Assembly: GCF_036188265.1 (NCBI RefSeq)
Contig: NZ_CP108093.1
Coordinates: 6,601,001-6,665,000, forward strand
DNA length: 64,000 nt
From: Streptomyces sp. NBC_00247
GTDB taxonomy: Bacteria; Actinomycetota; Actinomycetes; Streptomycetales; Streptomycetaceae
Direction of reading: 5' to 3'
Shown: piece after piece, positions 53,860-62,948 of the stretch
Layout of the letters: each line of letters begins with the position of its first letter
Numbering within the stretch: the first letter of the stretch is position 1
Position numbers and translations under genes: made by a program
The notes under the pieces: generated by a model
What the model was told of the DNA's origin: nothing
Seen by the model: only the letters and a program-made list of their open reading frames with translations
Databases searched by the model: none

Positions 53860-54381
53860 TCACCGAGTTCCGGCGGCCTTCGGCCGCAGCGTGCGGGCGG
53901 CCGTCGTGGCACGCAGTTCCTCAAGCGTGGCGCTCTGCTGCTCGGCACGTTCGAGCAGCGTGTCCAGCGTTTCGGCGGACAGCCGTTCGTCGGATTCGGC
54001 CACGGCGCGCAGGGTGCGCCAGCAGGCTGCCTTGCCCAGGACGCCCAGCAGCATCGACTCCGCTTCCAGGACGTCGCTCAGCGGGGAACGAGAGAGCAGG
54101 TGCCCGTTGGGCTTGAGGCGGCCCGCCTTCTCCGCGGCCCATCCCAAGGCCGCCTTGGAACTGCTGAGGGGGATGCCCAGGGTTTTCATGATCGCGGCCA
54201 GCGCGTCGCGGTCCTCCTCGATCTGCCGGGCCAGGTCCTCCAGCACTGCCGCTTCCCGTGCGTCCGGGCGCGCCTTCGCGGCGCGCCGGAACAGCTCCAG
54301 GCCGCCGGTGGAACCGGTGTAGTGGTCGTTGAGGTAGATCCCCAGAAGGTCGGTGCTTTCGGACGCATCGGGACCAGACAT
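53860..54381 (-). CDS. Helical hypothetical protein
   Basis: 173 residues, almost entirely helical. The start LLGIYLNDHYTGSTGGLELF and regular Glu/Arg spacing suggest a four-helix bundle like DUF892-type or ferritin-like proteins, but no metal ligand set is evident. Such proteins occur beside stress genes in Streptomyces. It is upstream of transketolase on the same strand, 104 bp away. Confidence 0.7.
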   Translation of the reverse strand: MSGPDASESTDLLGIYLNDHYTGSTGGLELFRRAAKARPDAREAAVLEDLARQIEEDRDALAAIMKTLGIPLSSSKAALGWAAEKAGRLKPNGHLLSRSPLSDVLEAESMLLGVLGKAACWRTLRAVAESDERLSAETLDTLLERAEQQSATLEELRATTAARTLRPKAAGTR

Positions 54382-54782
54382 GTGCGAACCTCCGGAAAAC
54401 GCAACGGGGCGAAGCAGCGGGGCGCGGCGAGCCGCCGAGGGCGCTGCCCTGCCGGCAAGAGGGTGGAACCGTAGTTACCCGCCTCCCCGCTTTCGCCTCC
54501 CTCATACTCACCACAGCGCCCGCCGTCCCCCGGATGCCCGAAAGGCCTGTGGGCGGACGAAGCCGGCCAGAAGCACGGCTCGCGGGGCCGGGCGGTTCGC
54601 TCTCGGCCCCCAGCGACTACGCACAGGAAGCCGGTAAGTGAGGCGCGGCAGCCTCCTTCCGGGTCCTGTGGCCTGCCGCCCGCGGAGGCCGTCGCCGACG
54701 TGCGGGATCGGGCAACAGGTGTGAGTACCTCGGGGTCGTGAAGCCTTTTGAAGCCTCCAGCCGGTCTCCCCCCGGCCGCAAG

Positions 54783-55148
54783 CGGTGTCGCGGCGACAGT
54801 CGTCCATCCGGCCCTGTCCGGGGAACTCGAAAAAGAGAACGCCGAGCGTCTGATTGCCGCCGTCACCTCGCAGCTCGCAGACCATCCGGGTCTGTGCGAC
54901 CTGCGTCTGCACCGCGGTGGTCCGGGCATGGTCGACTCCGTGGGCTGTCGACGCCTTGGGCGGCCACCGCCACCCCGGCGAGGCCGGAGGCCGGCGCCGG
55001 GCTCTCTCCCGATCACGTCACCGCCGACCCGGACCGCCCCCGGAACCGCGCCGGAACCATGGAATACCTCATCGGGCCCGAGCTGGCCTCTGCCACCCAG
55101 GCGCTCCGTAAAGGGGGCGGTGACCAATGGCGCCGCGACCGCTGTTGA
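54783..55148 (+). pseudogene. Decayed STAS-domain (anti-sigma-factor antagonist) gene
   Basis: Three frames together read like an STAS protein: VVHPALSGELEKENAERLIA through QLADHPGLCDLRL and MVDSVG in the first, VDALGGHRHPGEAGGRR in the third, and DHVTADPDRPRNRAGTMEYL in the second. MVDSVG matches the phosphorylatable DS motif and GTMEYL the conserved end. At least two frameshifts separate the parts. Confidence 0.5.
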
Positions 55149-55170
55149 CTTGCCGACGCCGGAGGGCGAA

Positions 55171-55197
55171 GCCGGAGGAGTGAACCCGGTACGCCGA
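55171..55197. repeat. 27-bp dispersed repeat, copy 1
   Basis: 26 of 27 bases match 56558-56584 (core GGAGGAGTGAACCCGG), both in gaps between genes. Confidence 0.8.
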
Positions 55198-55235
55198 CGG
55201 CCGACGCGGGTCGTCGCAGTGCTGTGCTCCTCGGC

Positions 55236-55454
55236 TCAGGCGGAAATGAGGGTTCCGGTCGTTTCGCCGCACGCGAGGCGAGTTCGGGCCGCGTCGAGTG
55301 CGGACTCGACATCACGAGTGCCGGTGGAGACGCACAGCGTGTACTCCACGTCCTCCAGGCGCCGACGCTCCCGCGCGTCCTCCGCTGCTGCGGAGCGGAG
55401 CGATTCGTACCGCTCGACGAGACCCTTCAGTACCACCGGGTGAGCCATGAGCAC
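55236..55454 (-). CDS. DUF5133 protein
   Basis: 72 residues. MAHPVVLKGLVERYESLRS and YTLCVSTGTRDVESALDAAR are the DUF5133 hallmarks. The GTG at 55454 has AAGGAG seven bases upstream and gives the common MVLMAHP-type start. Function unknown; members are often stress- or development-associated in Streptomyces. Confidence 0.85.
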   Translation of the reverse strand: MLMAHPVVLKGLVERYESLRSAAAEDARERRRLEDVEYTLCVSTGTRDVESALDAARTRLACGETTGTLISA

Positions 55455-55921
55455 AGCAGTTCTCCTTCCGGGCCAGGGCGTCCATCCGCCCTCGGCCTGC
55501 TCCACCACGTACCCGCAGACGCCCCCCTCATCCGTTCGCTCGCACACGGCTTGCACCTCGCCCCCGTCCCGGGCTTCCGGCACGGACCCCCGCCCCAGTG
55601 CCCGGCGCCGGGTGGGCGGCGCCCCCGCAGGGTCTGAAGACGAGCCGCTTTACCCGCGGATCGTGGGCGGTGGGCGGTGGGCGGTGGTCGGTGGGCGGTG
55701 GGCGGTGGTCCGCAGGGCCGAAGGCGTCGGCGCACGTGTCCGCCCCCGGGGTTCGCCGCGTCCGTCGTCCGCTGTGGGCCGCACCGTGCGGAGGCTCCCG
55801 TCGTTCGTGGCGCGGCCCGCGTAGGCCGAATGCGTCACACCTGTGGTGCCCCGGCCGGGCCCCGGCGAGCGTAAAGACGGCGTCCGCGCTCGTGCGGGCC
55901 TTCTCGGTAGAAGGAGCAGCA
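55455..55921. other. Gap with heptamer repeats
   Basis: No gene supported. It contains seven head-to-tail heptamers (55663-55711) and the promoter region of the membrane protein gene. Confidence 0.7.
55663..55711. repeat. Heptanucleotide tandem repeat, seven copies
   Basis: GTGGGCG units, with copies four and seven reading GTGGTCG and GTGGTCC. Confidence 0.85.
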
Positions 55922-56503
55922 ATGTCGGAACGCAATACCGCCCTGCGCAGTGTCCATGATCTGGGGATGGCAGCGTGGTTCGGCGGGTCCTTGATGGGGG
56001 CTGTCGGTCTGAACGGGGCCGCCCGGGACCAGGGTTCCACGGCGGCGGAGACTGCCCGGATCGCGAGTGCCGGCTGGACCAGATGGATGCCCGCGAACGC
56101 CGCGGCGATCGGCGCGCACCTGATCGGTGGCACAGGGCTGCTGGCCGCCAATGCCGCCCGGGTGCAGACCCAGCAGGGTGTCGCCGCCTCGACTCTGGCC
56201 AAGACGGTGCTGACCGGGGCGGCCCTGGCCGCGACCGCGTACTGCCGGGTTCTGGGCAAGAAGCTCGAACTGTCCGCTTCCGACAACCCGCGCGACTTGG
56301 AGAAGGCGGAGGCCCACCCCGTCGACCTGGACAGAGCCCGCACCCACCTGATGCTGATGCAGTGGGCCGTGCCGGCCCTGACCGGCGCCATCGTCGTGCT
56401 GAACGCCCTGCACGGAGAGCAGCAGCGCCCGGTCCAGCAGCAGGCCGGCATGATGCGCAGGGCCGCATCCCAGGTCCAGGCCCAGCTGCCCCACCACTGC
56501 TGA
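55922..56503 (+). CDS. Four-helix membrane protein, function unknown
   Basis: 193 residues. Hydrophobic stretches at about 15-32, 60-82, 92-110 and 143-162; the end is Gln-rich and soluble. GAAGGAG precedes the ATG at 55922. No enzyme motif is visible. Similar proteins are common in Streptomyces next to stress genes. Confidence 0.8.
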   Translation: MSERNTALRSVHDLGMAAWFGGSLMGAVGLNGAARDQGSTAAETARIASAGWTRWMPANAAAIGAHLIGGTGLLAANAARVQTQQGVAASTLAKTVLTGAALAATAYCRVLGKKLELSASDNPRDLEKAEAHPVDLDRARTHLMLMQWAVPALTGAIVVLNALHGEQQRPVQQQAGMMRRAASQVQAQLPHHC

Positions 56504-56557
56504 TCCGGTGGCGCGGCTCTCCCCGGACGGCGAGTAACGGTATCGCTTGTGACCGAT

Positions 56558-56584
56558 GCCGGAGGAGTGAACCCGGCACGCCGA
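56558..56584. repeat. 27-bp dispersed repeat, copy 2
   Basis: See 55171-55197; this copy lies between the membrane protein gene and the convergent antiporter gene. Confidence 0.8.
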
Positions 56585-56703
56585 ACGTGCGCCCCCGGCG
56601 GTGGCGACCGGTCGGGATGGAAAGTCTCTTTCGGCGATGCCCTGATCCGACGTAGCTGGGCCCCGCCGGCCCGTGTCCCCGCCCGCGTCCCTGTCGGCAG
56701 CGG

Positions 56704-57999
56704 CTACGACGCGGTGGTGCCCGTTGCTCGTCGGCGCCGGCGGCCGGATTCGGGGGTCAGGGAGAGGTCCGTGGCCGGATCGGTGACGCCGTCACCGGTG
56801 CGCCGGTCCAGGATCCACGTCAGCAGCGGGCCGGTCATCGCCGTGGTCAACACCGCCATCACCACCATGAGTGAATACAACTCTGCGTCCAAGAAACCGA
56901 GTTGCAGCCCCAAGCTGAGCACGATCAGCTCAGTCAGCCCGCGGGTGTTCATCAAAGTGGCCAACGCGGCGGACTGCCGCAGTGGCATCCGGTTCGCCCG
57001 GGCGGCGACGAACGCGCCCAGGAACTTCCCGCCCACCGCCACCAGCATGATGAGACCCAGGTCGCCGATGCCGGCCGCGTCGACATCGGACAGGTCGACC
57101 TGGAGGCCGGCGACCAGGAAGAACACCGGCAGCAGCAGAGTGCCGCTCATCTGCCCGAGCCGTTCGTGCACATCGGTGCGCAGCTGCTCGGCGCCGGAAC
57201 GCGGCAGCACCACGCCGAAGAGGAACGCGCCGAAGATGTAATGCAGGCCCAGCCACTCGGTGGTCGCGGCGGACAGCAGCAGCCCGGCGAGCAGAGAGGC
57301 GAAGAGCGAGGGTGTGAGGCGAAGCGTCCCACGCCGTTCGACCGCTCGTCGCAGCAGAGGACGAACCAGGAACAGCATGGCCAGCAGGAACGGGACCGCG
57401 AGAAGGATCCGCCACTGGTCGGGGCCGGCCGAACCGCTGATGGCGACGACGCCGGCGAGCAGCGACCAGGCGAGGACGTCGTCGATGGAGGCGCAGGCCA
57501 GTGCCACCACGCCGAGCGGGGTACGGGACATGCCGCGGTCGGTGAGTATGCGGGCCAGCACCGGGAACGCGGTGATCGACATGGCGATGCCCATGAAGAG
57601 TACGAAGGGCGTCCGGTCACCGTTGCCATGAGCGCCCGCCAGGTGAAGGCCGAGCAGGGTGCCGAGCGCGAAGGGCAGGAGGATGGAGCAGATCGCCACA
57701 CTGGGTGCGATGGCGCCACTGCCGCGGATCAGGGCCGCGTCCCACTCCATGCCCACGATGAACATGAAGACCGCGACGCCCACCGCGGCCAGCGCGCTGA
57801 GCAACGGCCGGGTGGTGGAGGGGAAGAGGACGTCGGAGAGCGCCCCGTGGAAGAAGGTGGGACCGAGCGCGATGCCGGCAAGGACCTCGCCGATCACGGG
57901 TGGCTGGCCGAAACGCCTCGCCAACGCCCCCAGCACCTGGGCGAGAAGCACCATGACGGCGAGACCGGCGAGTAAGGACGTGGTCTGTTCCGTGGTCAT
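56704..57999 (-). CDS. CPA2-family cation:proton antiporter
   Basis: 431 residues with about twelve membrane helices. PPVIGEVLAGIALGP near residue 33, the ion-path region CASIDDVLAWSLLAGVVAIS near 168 with the paired Asp, and LMNTRGLTELIVLSLGLQLG near 350 are family hallmarks. It exchanges H+ for Na+ or K+ across the membrane. There is no C-terminal TrkA-N domain. Monocistronic. Confidence 0.93.
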   Translation of the reverse strand: MTTEQTTSLLAGLAVMVLLAQVLGALARRFGQPPVIGEVLAGIALGPTFFHGALSDVLFPSTTRPLLSALAAVGVAVFMFIVGMEWDAALIRGSGAIAPSVAICSILLPFALGTLLGLHLAGAHGNGDRTPFVLFMGIAMSITAFPVLARILTDRGMSRTPLGVVALACASIDDVLAWSLLAGVVAISGSAGPDQWRILLAVPFLLAMLFLVRPLLRRAVERRGTLRLTPSLFASLLAGLLLSAATTEWLGLHYIFGAFLFGVVLPRSGAEQLRTDVHERLGQMSGTLLLPVFFLVAGLQVDLSDVDAAGIGDLGLIMLVAVGGKFLGAFVAARANRMPLRQSAALATLMNTRGLTELIVLSLGLQLGFLDAELYSLMVVMAVLTTAMTGPLLTWILDRRTGDGVTDPATDLSLTPESGRRRRRATGTTAS

Positions 58000-58574
58000 G
58001 AGGTGTGTCTCCGTTCGTAGCGCTTCCCCGCGCCCCTCACACTGGCGGAGGTGAAAGGGGGCCGATTGATGTGGGTGAAGGCCCGCGCGAACTCATGCTG
58101 TGGCCCACACACCGAGACAGGAACCGCATCCCGAATCCCGTGTCCGCGCGCACGATCAGCGACGGTCGGCATGGGGCCTCGCAGAGTTACGCACGGAATT
58201 CTGCGCGACCGGGCCCGAGTTGAGAAGCGTGCGGGAGTGAACACCGTGATGGGGGAGTGGCAGCGATGGAGGGTTCACGGGTTGGGCGGCGGCAGACGAC
58301 CAGGTGGGTGTGCCAAGCACCGGTCGCCTCGTCGGCGATCACGCGCCCAGGTGACGTGGGACCGGCGGCCGACGCCGCCGCACGGCAAAGCGGAACCGTA
58401 TCCGGCGCTGCCCGCGACCGCCACTGATCCGGCAGCTCTGCCCATCGGCGGACCGGCGCGCATCGGCTGCCGGACCCGGGTTCGGCAGCCGGTTGCGGTG
58501 TCGGTTCTTCGAGAACGCGGACAGATGGGCTTCCGAGCCGCTGCGCCGATGTCGGATCAGGCCGACTGTCGACG
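58000..58574. other. Gap without a supported gene
   Basis: It probably holds the antiporter promoter. No gene, repeat or RNA could be supported. Confidence 0.6.
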
Positions 58575-59057
58575 TCAGATCAGGCCGACGCGTAAGGCCA
58601 TGTCCGCTCGGTCCAGTGTCGCGTAGCAGTACGACGCTCTGACCGCCGAAATGAGCGGTGCCCCCGACGCCTTGGCGAGGATCGCGCAGTGGCAGGCCGC
58701 GAGCACTTCGGCGCCCGCGACGCGGCGGTCCATGGTGGCGGCGTAGAGCTGCCCGGCCGCGACCGTCTCCGTGGGCGTGAGGCCGACGATCTCGATACCG
58801 CCGAACTCCTGGAATCTGCGGATCTGGACGCCGGTTCCCTCCCTGTGTTCCTGGTCGCACGTCTCGTCCCAGCAGGTGCGCATGGAGCAGGCGACGGCGA
58901 ACGCCACAGCCGGCGTGAGGAGGCGGATCGTCCCGGCCTGCGTCGCGTTCCCCAGCGCCCGTCCCGCCGGCGTGTGGCCCACGGCGATCCTGTACAGCGA
59001 GAACGGGTCGAGCACGGCGACGTCGGCGGTCTCCAGGATCTCGTCTCCGGCAGCCAC
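58575..59057 (-). CDS. PIN-like domain protein (tentative)
   Basis: 160 residues from a GTG with GAGGAG upstream. DVAVLDPFSLYRIAVG near the start and the later GAEVLAACHCAILAKASGAP-LIS stretch resemble the beginning and end of a PIN (VapC-like) fold, but only some of the acidic residues can be placed. Three Cys (CSMRTCWDETC) are unusual. No antitoxin gene is adjacent, so a toxin role is unsupported. Confidence 0.5.
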   Translation of the reverse strand: MAAGDEILETADVAVLDPFSLYRIAVGHTPAGRALGNATQAGTIRLLTPAVAFAVACSMRTCWDETCDQEHREGTGVQIRRFQEFGGIEIVGLTPTETVAAGQLYAATMDRRVAGAEVLAACHCAILAKASGAPLISAVRASYCYATLDRADMALRVGLI

Positions 59058-59920
59058 GGTGCTCTCCTCTGGAATGAAGCCACGCGGTTCTCGCCGCCTG
59101 CGTTGTTCTCGGACAGATGATGTCGGCCGGGCGCTCGCGCACGTCCACCGCCCGCGGAAATCGGCCACCGAGTGAGGCGAAAGGGAGCTCCCGGAGGATG
59201 ACGGCGGAAACCGAAGTGCCCTCGGAGGTGCGGAAAGGTCGCGTATCCGAGCCAAGGGCTGTCCCGAAATTCCTGGCGGGTGCGTGACGACAGCTACGGC
59301 CCCTCGCCGCGTTGTCGGAACGTCCCGCTGCATCCAGTATGTGGACGCCCCTCCGCCTCGCGATGCACCGCATCTGACGCCGCGCACCGATCCACCACGA
59401 ATTGCGGGACAACCCTTGGAGATCACTTGGGCAGAGCATCGCGGAAAACCCTGCTCGGAAGGACCCCGGATGTCAACGGGTGATCGATATGACGCCGAGA
59501 GGCCGAGAATGCGTCAACTGCGACTGTGGTGAGCGCTGCTGTATCCGGGGTGCCTGGGTTCTGGGTGGCAAGAGGTGCTGAAGTGCAGGATGACGTGCCG
59601 GTTCTCGTCTGTGACGCCGAGGCCCTCACCACCGGTTCCGGAGCCATGGCCCCGTTGCCGCCGATGGATGACATACGACGGTGTGTCACGGACAGGCCCC
59701 CAGCCCGGGACGTACGTCGCCTGGCGAATACAGGACAGTCCGGCTGGATATGGCGCCCTCGGGCAATGCCTATTCGGTTTTTGTGAGGCAGCAGGTCGAC
59801 AGTGGTGCGCGGTCTCAATAGAGTGCCTGAGTGTTGTCAGCAATCGATTTGTCGTCCGTGGCCGGGGAGTTCCTGCGGCTTTGTGCGGGCGGGGCGCGAG
59901 ACCGCTTGAATCGAGGGGAC
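59058..59920. other. Long non-coding gap before the regulator
   Basis: No gene could be supported on either strand. It should contain the promoter of the StrR-like regulator. No match to the StrR box was seen here. Confidence 0.6.
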
Positions 59921-60973
59921 ATGTTGCAGAACACTTCTGACCGGCGGCAAGATCCTTTGTCGGGTGTCGACGTGGTGGACGCCGCGGAGCAGGTTCGGCC
60001 CACGAGCCCGAGTGACGAGCCCCCGGACGGGTCGGCGCCGTCGCGGCTGCCGATCAGAATGCTGCTGTCCTCCGAATCGCCACGGCTCGACGGGGAGGAC
60101 GAGGACCACGTCCGGGCGTTGGCCGAGGTGGACGAGGAGTTGCTTCCACCGGTGATCGTGCACCGCGCGACGATGCGCGTCATCGACGGGCGGCACCGGG
60201 TGCGGGCCCTCGAACTGCGCGGTGTCGACACCGTACGGGTGCAGTTCTACGACGGTGGCGAGGACCCCTTCGTGCTGGCCGTGCAGCACAACGTCCGGCA
60301 CGGGCTGCCGCTCTCACTGGCCGACCGCACGGCGTCCGCGGCCCGGATCCTGAAGTCGCATCAGCACTGGTCCGATCGCAGGATCGCCTCGGTCACCGGG
60401 CTCTCGGCGGGCACCGTCAGCACGATCCGGGCGCGTTCGACTGACGATATCGTGCAGTCGAACACGCGGCTGGGCCTCGACGGAAGGCTGCGGCCCGTCG
60501 GCCGCAGCGCCGAGGGCCGGGTCCTGGCCGGCCGGCTCCTGCGAGAAGATCCGGACATGCCGCTGCGGCAGGTCGCAGCCGCGGCCGGGATTTCCCCCTC
60601 GACCGCTCTGGACGTGCGCGACCGGGTGCGCGACGGCCGGGACCCCGTCCCCGCCAAGCTCCGCGACGGCCACCACCGAAGGAGGGAAAGGCTCACTCCC
60701 GAAGCGCGCGCGCCCCAGCCCGGTGTGAACTGGGAATCGGAGCTGACCCGACTGCGCGTCGACCCCTCCCTGCGGTACACCGACACCGGGCGAATCCTGC
60801 TGCGGCTGTTGGACGCCCGCCTGCTCAGCACCGATGAGCGTGCCCTGCTGGCCACCGGCATCCCTTCGCACTGCACCACGACGGTGGCCAACCTCGCCCG
60901 CGTCCTCGGCGCGGCGTGGCAGCAGCTCGCCATCGACCTCGAACAGCGCGACCAGAACGGGGACGAGACCTGA
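59921..60973 (+). CDS. StrR-family pathway-specific regulator (ParB-fold)
   Basis: 350 residues, the same size as StrR. A ParB/sulfiredoxin-like domain (residues about 45-135: LDGEDEDHVRALAEVDEELL, then RVIDGRHRVRALELRG) is followed by a helix-turn-helix (WSDRRIASVTGLSAGTVSTI, about 148-167) and the StrR-type LGLDGRLRPVGRSAEGR. Members such as StrR and NovG activate antibiotic clusters. The ATG at 59921 has GAGGGG upstream; the open frame to 59831 is less likely. It precedes a biosynthetic operon and contains a StrR-type binding site in its own coding sequence. Confidence 0.88.
   Translation: MLQNTSDRRQDPLSGVDVVDAAEQVRPTSPSDEPPDGSAPSRLPIRMLLSSESPRLDGEDEDHVRALAEVDEELLPPVIVHRATMRVIDGRHRVRALELRGVDTVRVQFYDGGEDPFVLAVQHNVRHGLPLSLADRTASAARILKSHQHWSDRRIASVTGLSAGTVSTIRARSTDDIVQSNTRLGLDGRLRPVGRSAEGRVLAGRLLREDPDMPLRQVAAAAGISPSTALDVRDRVRDGRDPVPAKLRDGHHRRRERLTPEARAPQPGVNWESELTRLRVDPSLRYTDTGRILLRLLDARLLSTDERALLATGIPSHCTTTVANLARVLGAAWQQLAIDLEQRDQNGDET
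60435..60463. promoter_or_regulatory. StrR-type binding site inside the regulator gene
   Basis: Arms GTTCGACTG (60435-60443) and CAGTCGAAC (60455-60463) form a perfect 9-bp inverted repeat with an 11-bp spacer, matching the remembered StrR consensus GTTCGActG-N11-CagTcGAAc at every arm position. It lies in codons 172-181. Confidence 0.8.
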
Positions 60974-61181
60974 CCGCACCGCACCGCACCTCTGGCGAAA
61001 GGGTGCGGCGGCCAGGCGAGTTCGTCGAGGCACGCCCTGAAACCAGCCCCGTCGTCAGCTGACCCGCCCCATGTTCAACAGTATGGTTTGTCGCTATTTA
61101 TGGTGCTACGTCGAGAACGAGTGCCCTGACGTCACGTCGTGGCCGCGTATCCCGATGCTTTTTCGTCACGGAGGGCGAGCG

Positions 61182-62444
61182 GTGCGAGACCGATTGCAGA
61201 AGTACGACCCGGAGATCTTCGATGCGATCCTGGGTGAGGAGAGTCGGCAACAGGCCGAACTCGAACTGATCCCGTCCGAGAACTACACGTACCCGGAAGT
61301 GCTCACGGCGCTGGGCACCGTGTTCACGAACAAGTACTCCGAGGGGTATCCCGGCAACCGCTACTACGGGGGACAGGCCTACACCGACACCATCGAGCGG
61401 CTGGCCACCGCCCGCGCCCGCGAGTTGTTCCGCGCCGAGCACGTCAACGTGCAAGCGCTCTCCGGCGCGGCCATGAACCAGGCGGTGTACTACGGCCTTC
61501 TGGAACCGGGGGACTCCATCCTCGCGATGGACCTGACCCACGGCGGCCACCTCACGCACGGCTCTCCCGTCTCACACATGTCCCGAGTCTTCACCTTCCA
61601 TCGTTACAAGGCCGACGCGAGCGGCCACATCGACTTCGACGAGGTCCAGCGCGTCGCGGAGAAGGTTCGCCCGAAGCTGGTCCTGTGTGGTCACTCCTCC
61701 TTCCCGCGTGACCTGGACTACGCCGGGTTCAAGCGCGTCGCCGATGCGGTCGGCGCTCTGACGATGGCCGACGTGTCGCACATCGGCGGGTTGATCGCGG
61801 GTGGGGTGCAGCCCAATCCGTTGGACCACGGGTTCGACGTGGTCACCACAACGACCCACAAGAGCCTGCGCGGTCCGCGTGGCGGCCTGGTGCTCTCGAA
61901 GGCCGAGTTCGGGAGGCGGATCGACAAGAGCGTGTTCCCCGGTCTGCAGGGCGGTCCGCACATGCACACGATCGCGGCGATCGCCGTCGCGCTGAAGAAG
62001 GCGGCGGAGCCGGAGTTCCGCGAGTACGCCGCGCGCTCCGTGTCCAACGCGAAGACGTTGGCCGGCCGGTTGATCGAGCGCGGGGCGGACCTGGTCACCG
62101 GCGGCACCGACAACCACCTGATGGTGATGAACACGGTCGACTCCTTCCGCCTGGAGGGCCGGGATGCGCAGCAGGCCCTAGAGGACGTCGGGCTCGCCAC
62201 CAACAAGCAGCTCGTCCCGGACGACACCCTGTCCGCGCAGCGCACCAGCGGTGTCCGGCTCGGTACCCCCGCAGCCACGACCCGCGGCATGGGTGACACG
62301 GAGATGATCGCGGTCGCCGACCTGTTCGTCCGCGCCCTGCGGAACAGGGGCGACGCCGCCGAGGCGAAAGCCGTCCGCTCCGAGGTGCGGGAGCTGTGCG
62401 CCCGCTTCCCCGCGCCGGGACCCCTGCTGCCCGCGCCCGCGTGA
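61182..62444 (+). CDS. glyA: Serine hydroxymethyltransferase (cluster-associated)
   Basis: 420 residues. PLP enzyme: SENYTYPEVLTALGTVFTNK near residue 35, YGGQAYTD, and the PLP lysine in TTTTHKSLRGPRGG near 229. It interconverts serine and glycine with tetrahydrofolate; relatives in antibiotic clusters make alpha-methylserine or act as threonine aldolase/transaldolase. The GTG at 61182 has GGAGGG upstream. As it follows a StrR-like regulator and precedes a carrier protein, it is probably a cluster enzyme supplying glycine or a modified serine. Confidence 0.9.
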   Translation: MRDRLQKYDPEIFDAILGEESRQQAELELIPSENYTYPEVLTALGTVFTNKYSEGYPGNRYYGGQAYTDTIERLATARARELFRAEHVNVQALSGAAMNQAVYYGLLEPGDSILAMDLTHGGHLTHGSPVSHMSRVFTFHRYKADASGHIDFDEVQRVAEKVRPKLVLCGHSSFPRDLDYAGFKRVADAVGALTMADVSHIGGLIAGGVQPNPLDHGFDVVTTTTHKSLRGPRGGLVLSKAEFGRRIDKSVFPGLQGGPHMHTIAAIAVALKKAAEPEFREYAARSVSNAKTLAGRLIERGADLVTGGTDNHLMVMNTVDSFRLEGRDAQQALEDVGLATNKQLVPDDTLSAQRTSGVRLGTPAATTRGMGDTEMIAVADLFVRALRNRGDAAEAKAVRSEVRELCARFPAPGPLLPAPA

Positions 62445-62455
62445 GGAAAGGAGTG

Positions 62456-62501
62456 TGCGAGGAAGGAGCCGGGAGGAGACTCTTCCGGCTCCTTCCTCGC
62501 A
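62456..62501 (+). terminator. Terminator hairpin after the SHMT gene
   Basis: A perfect 17-bp stem (62456-62472 with 62485-62501) and 12-nt loop. It separates the SHMT gene from the carrier-protein operon, so the latter needs its own promoter in 62502-62665. Confidence 0.8.
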
Positions 62502-62665
62502 CCGGGGCGGTGACCGAACATTGAGCGCGGCTGACCCCCCGGGTAATATCGGCGATCGATGACGGGGCTGACGCGGACCGAGTCCGCTTCCCCGATCTCT
62601 CGGCGGTTCTCGCCTTATCGACCGCCCAAGCCATTCGCGCTGCGAAACGCCTAGTGGAAGTGCCG

Positions 62666-62935
62666 ATGACGACTCCAATGACGCCGTTCGACGAAGTGTT
62701 TCGGGTACTGGTCGCGATGCTCGGCGAGGACGTGGCAGAACGCCGGGCCGAGCTGTCCGCGTCCACGCCACTTCAGTCTCTGGGTATGGATTCGATGAAA
62801 TACATCAACCTGTTGTTGAGCCTGGAGGACAGCATCGGCAAGGAACTCGACGAGGTCGCCGAACACATCGACCTCGCCGAGATCACCACGGTCGGCGATC
62901 TCGTCGCGCTCGTGGAACGGTTACGGGATCTGTGA
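62666..62935 (+). CDS. Free-standing acyl/peptidyl carrier protein
   Basis: 89 residues. The phosphopantetheine attachment Ser is in LQSLGMDSMKYINLLLSLED near residue 42, in the DSM form common to acyl carrier proteins of secondary metabolism. GGAAG precedes the ATG at 62666. It is followed 13 bp later by the PhyH oxygenase gene, which suggests that oxidation occurs on a carrier-bound substrate. Confidence 0.93.
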   Translation: MTTPMTPFDEVFRVLVAMLGEDVAERRAELSASTPLQSLGMDSMKYINLLLSLEDSIGKELDEVAEHIDLAEITTVGDLVALVERLRDL

Positions 62936-62948
62936 CGGGAGCTGGGTC

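Noticed and set aside
61073..61081. GTTCAACAG half-site upstream of the SHMT gene
   Set aside because: It resembles one StrR arm, but the expected partner at 61093-61101 does not match, so no full site can be claimed.
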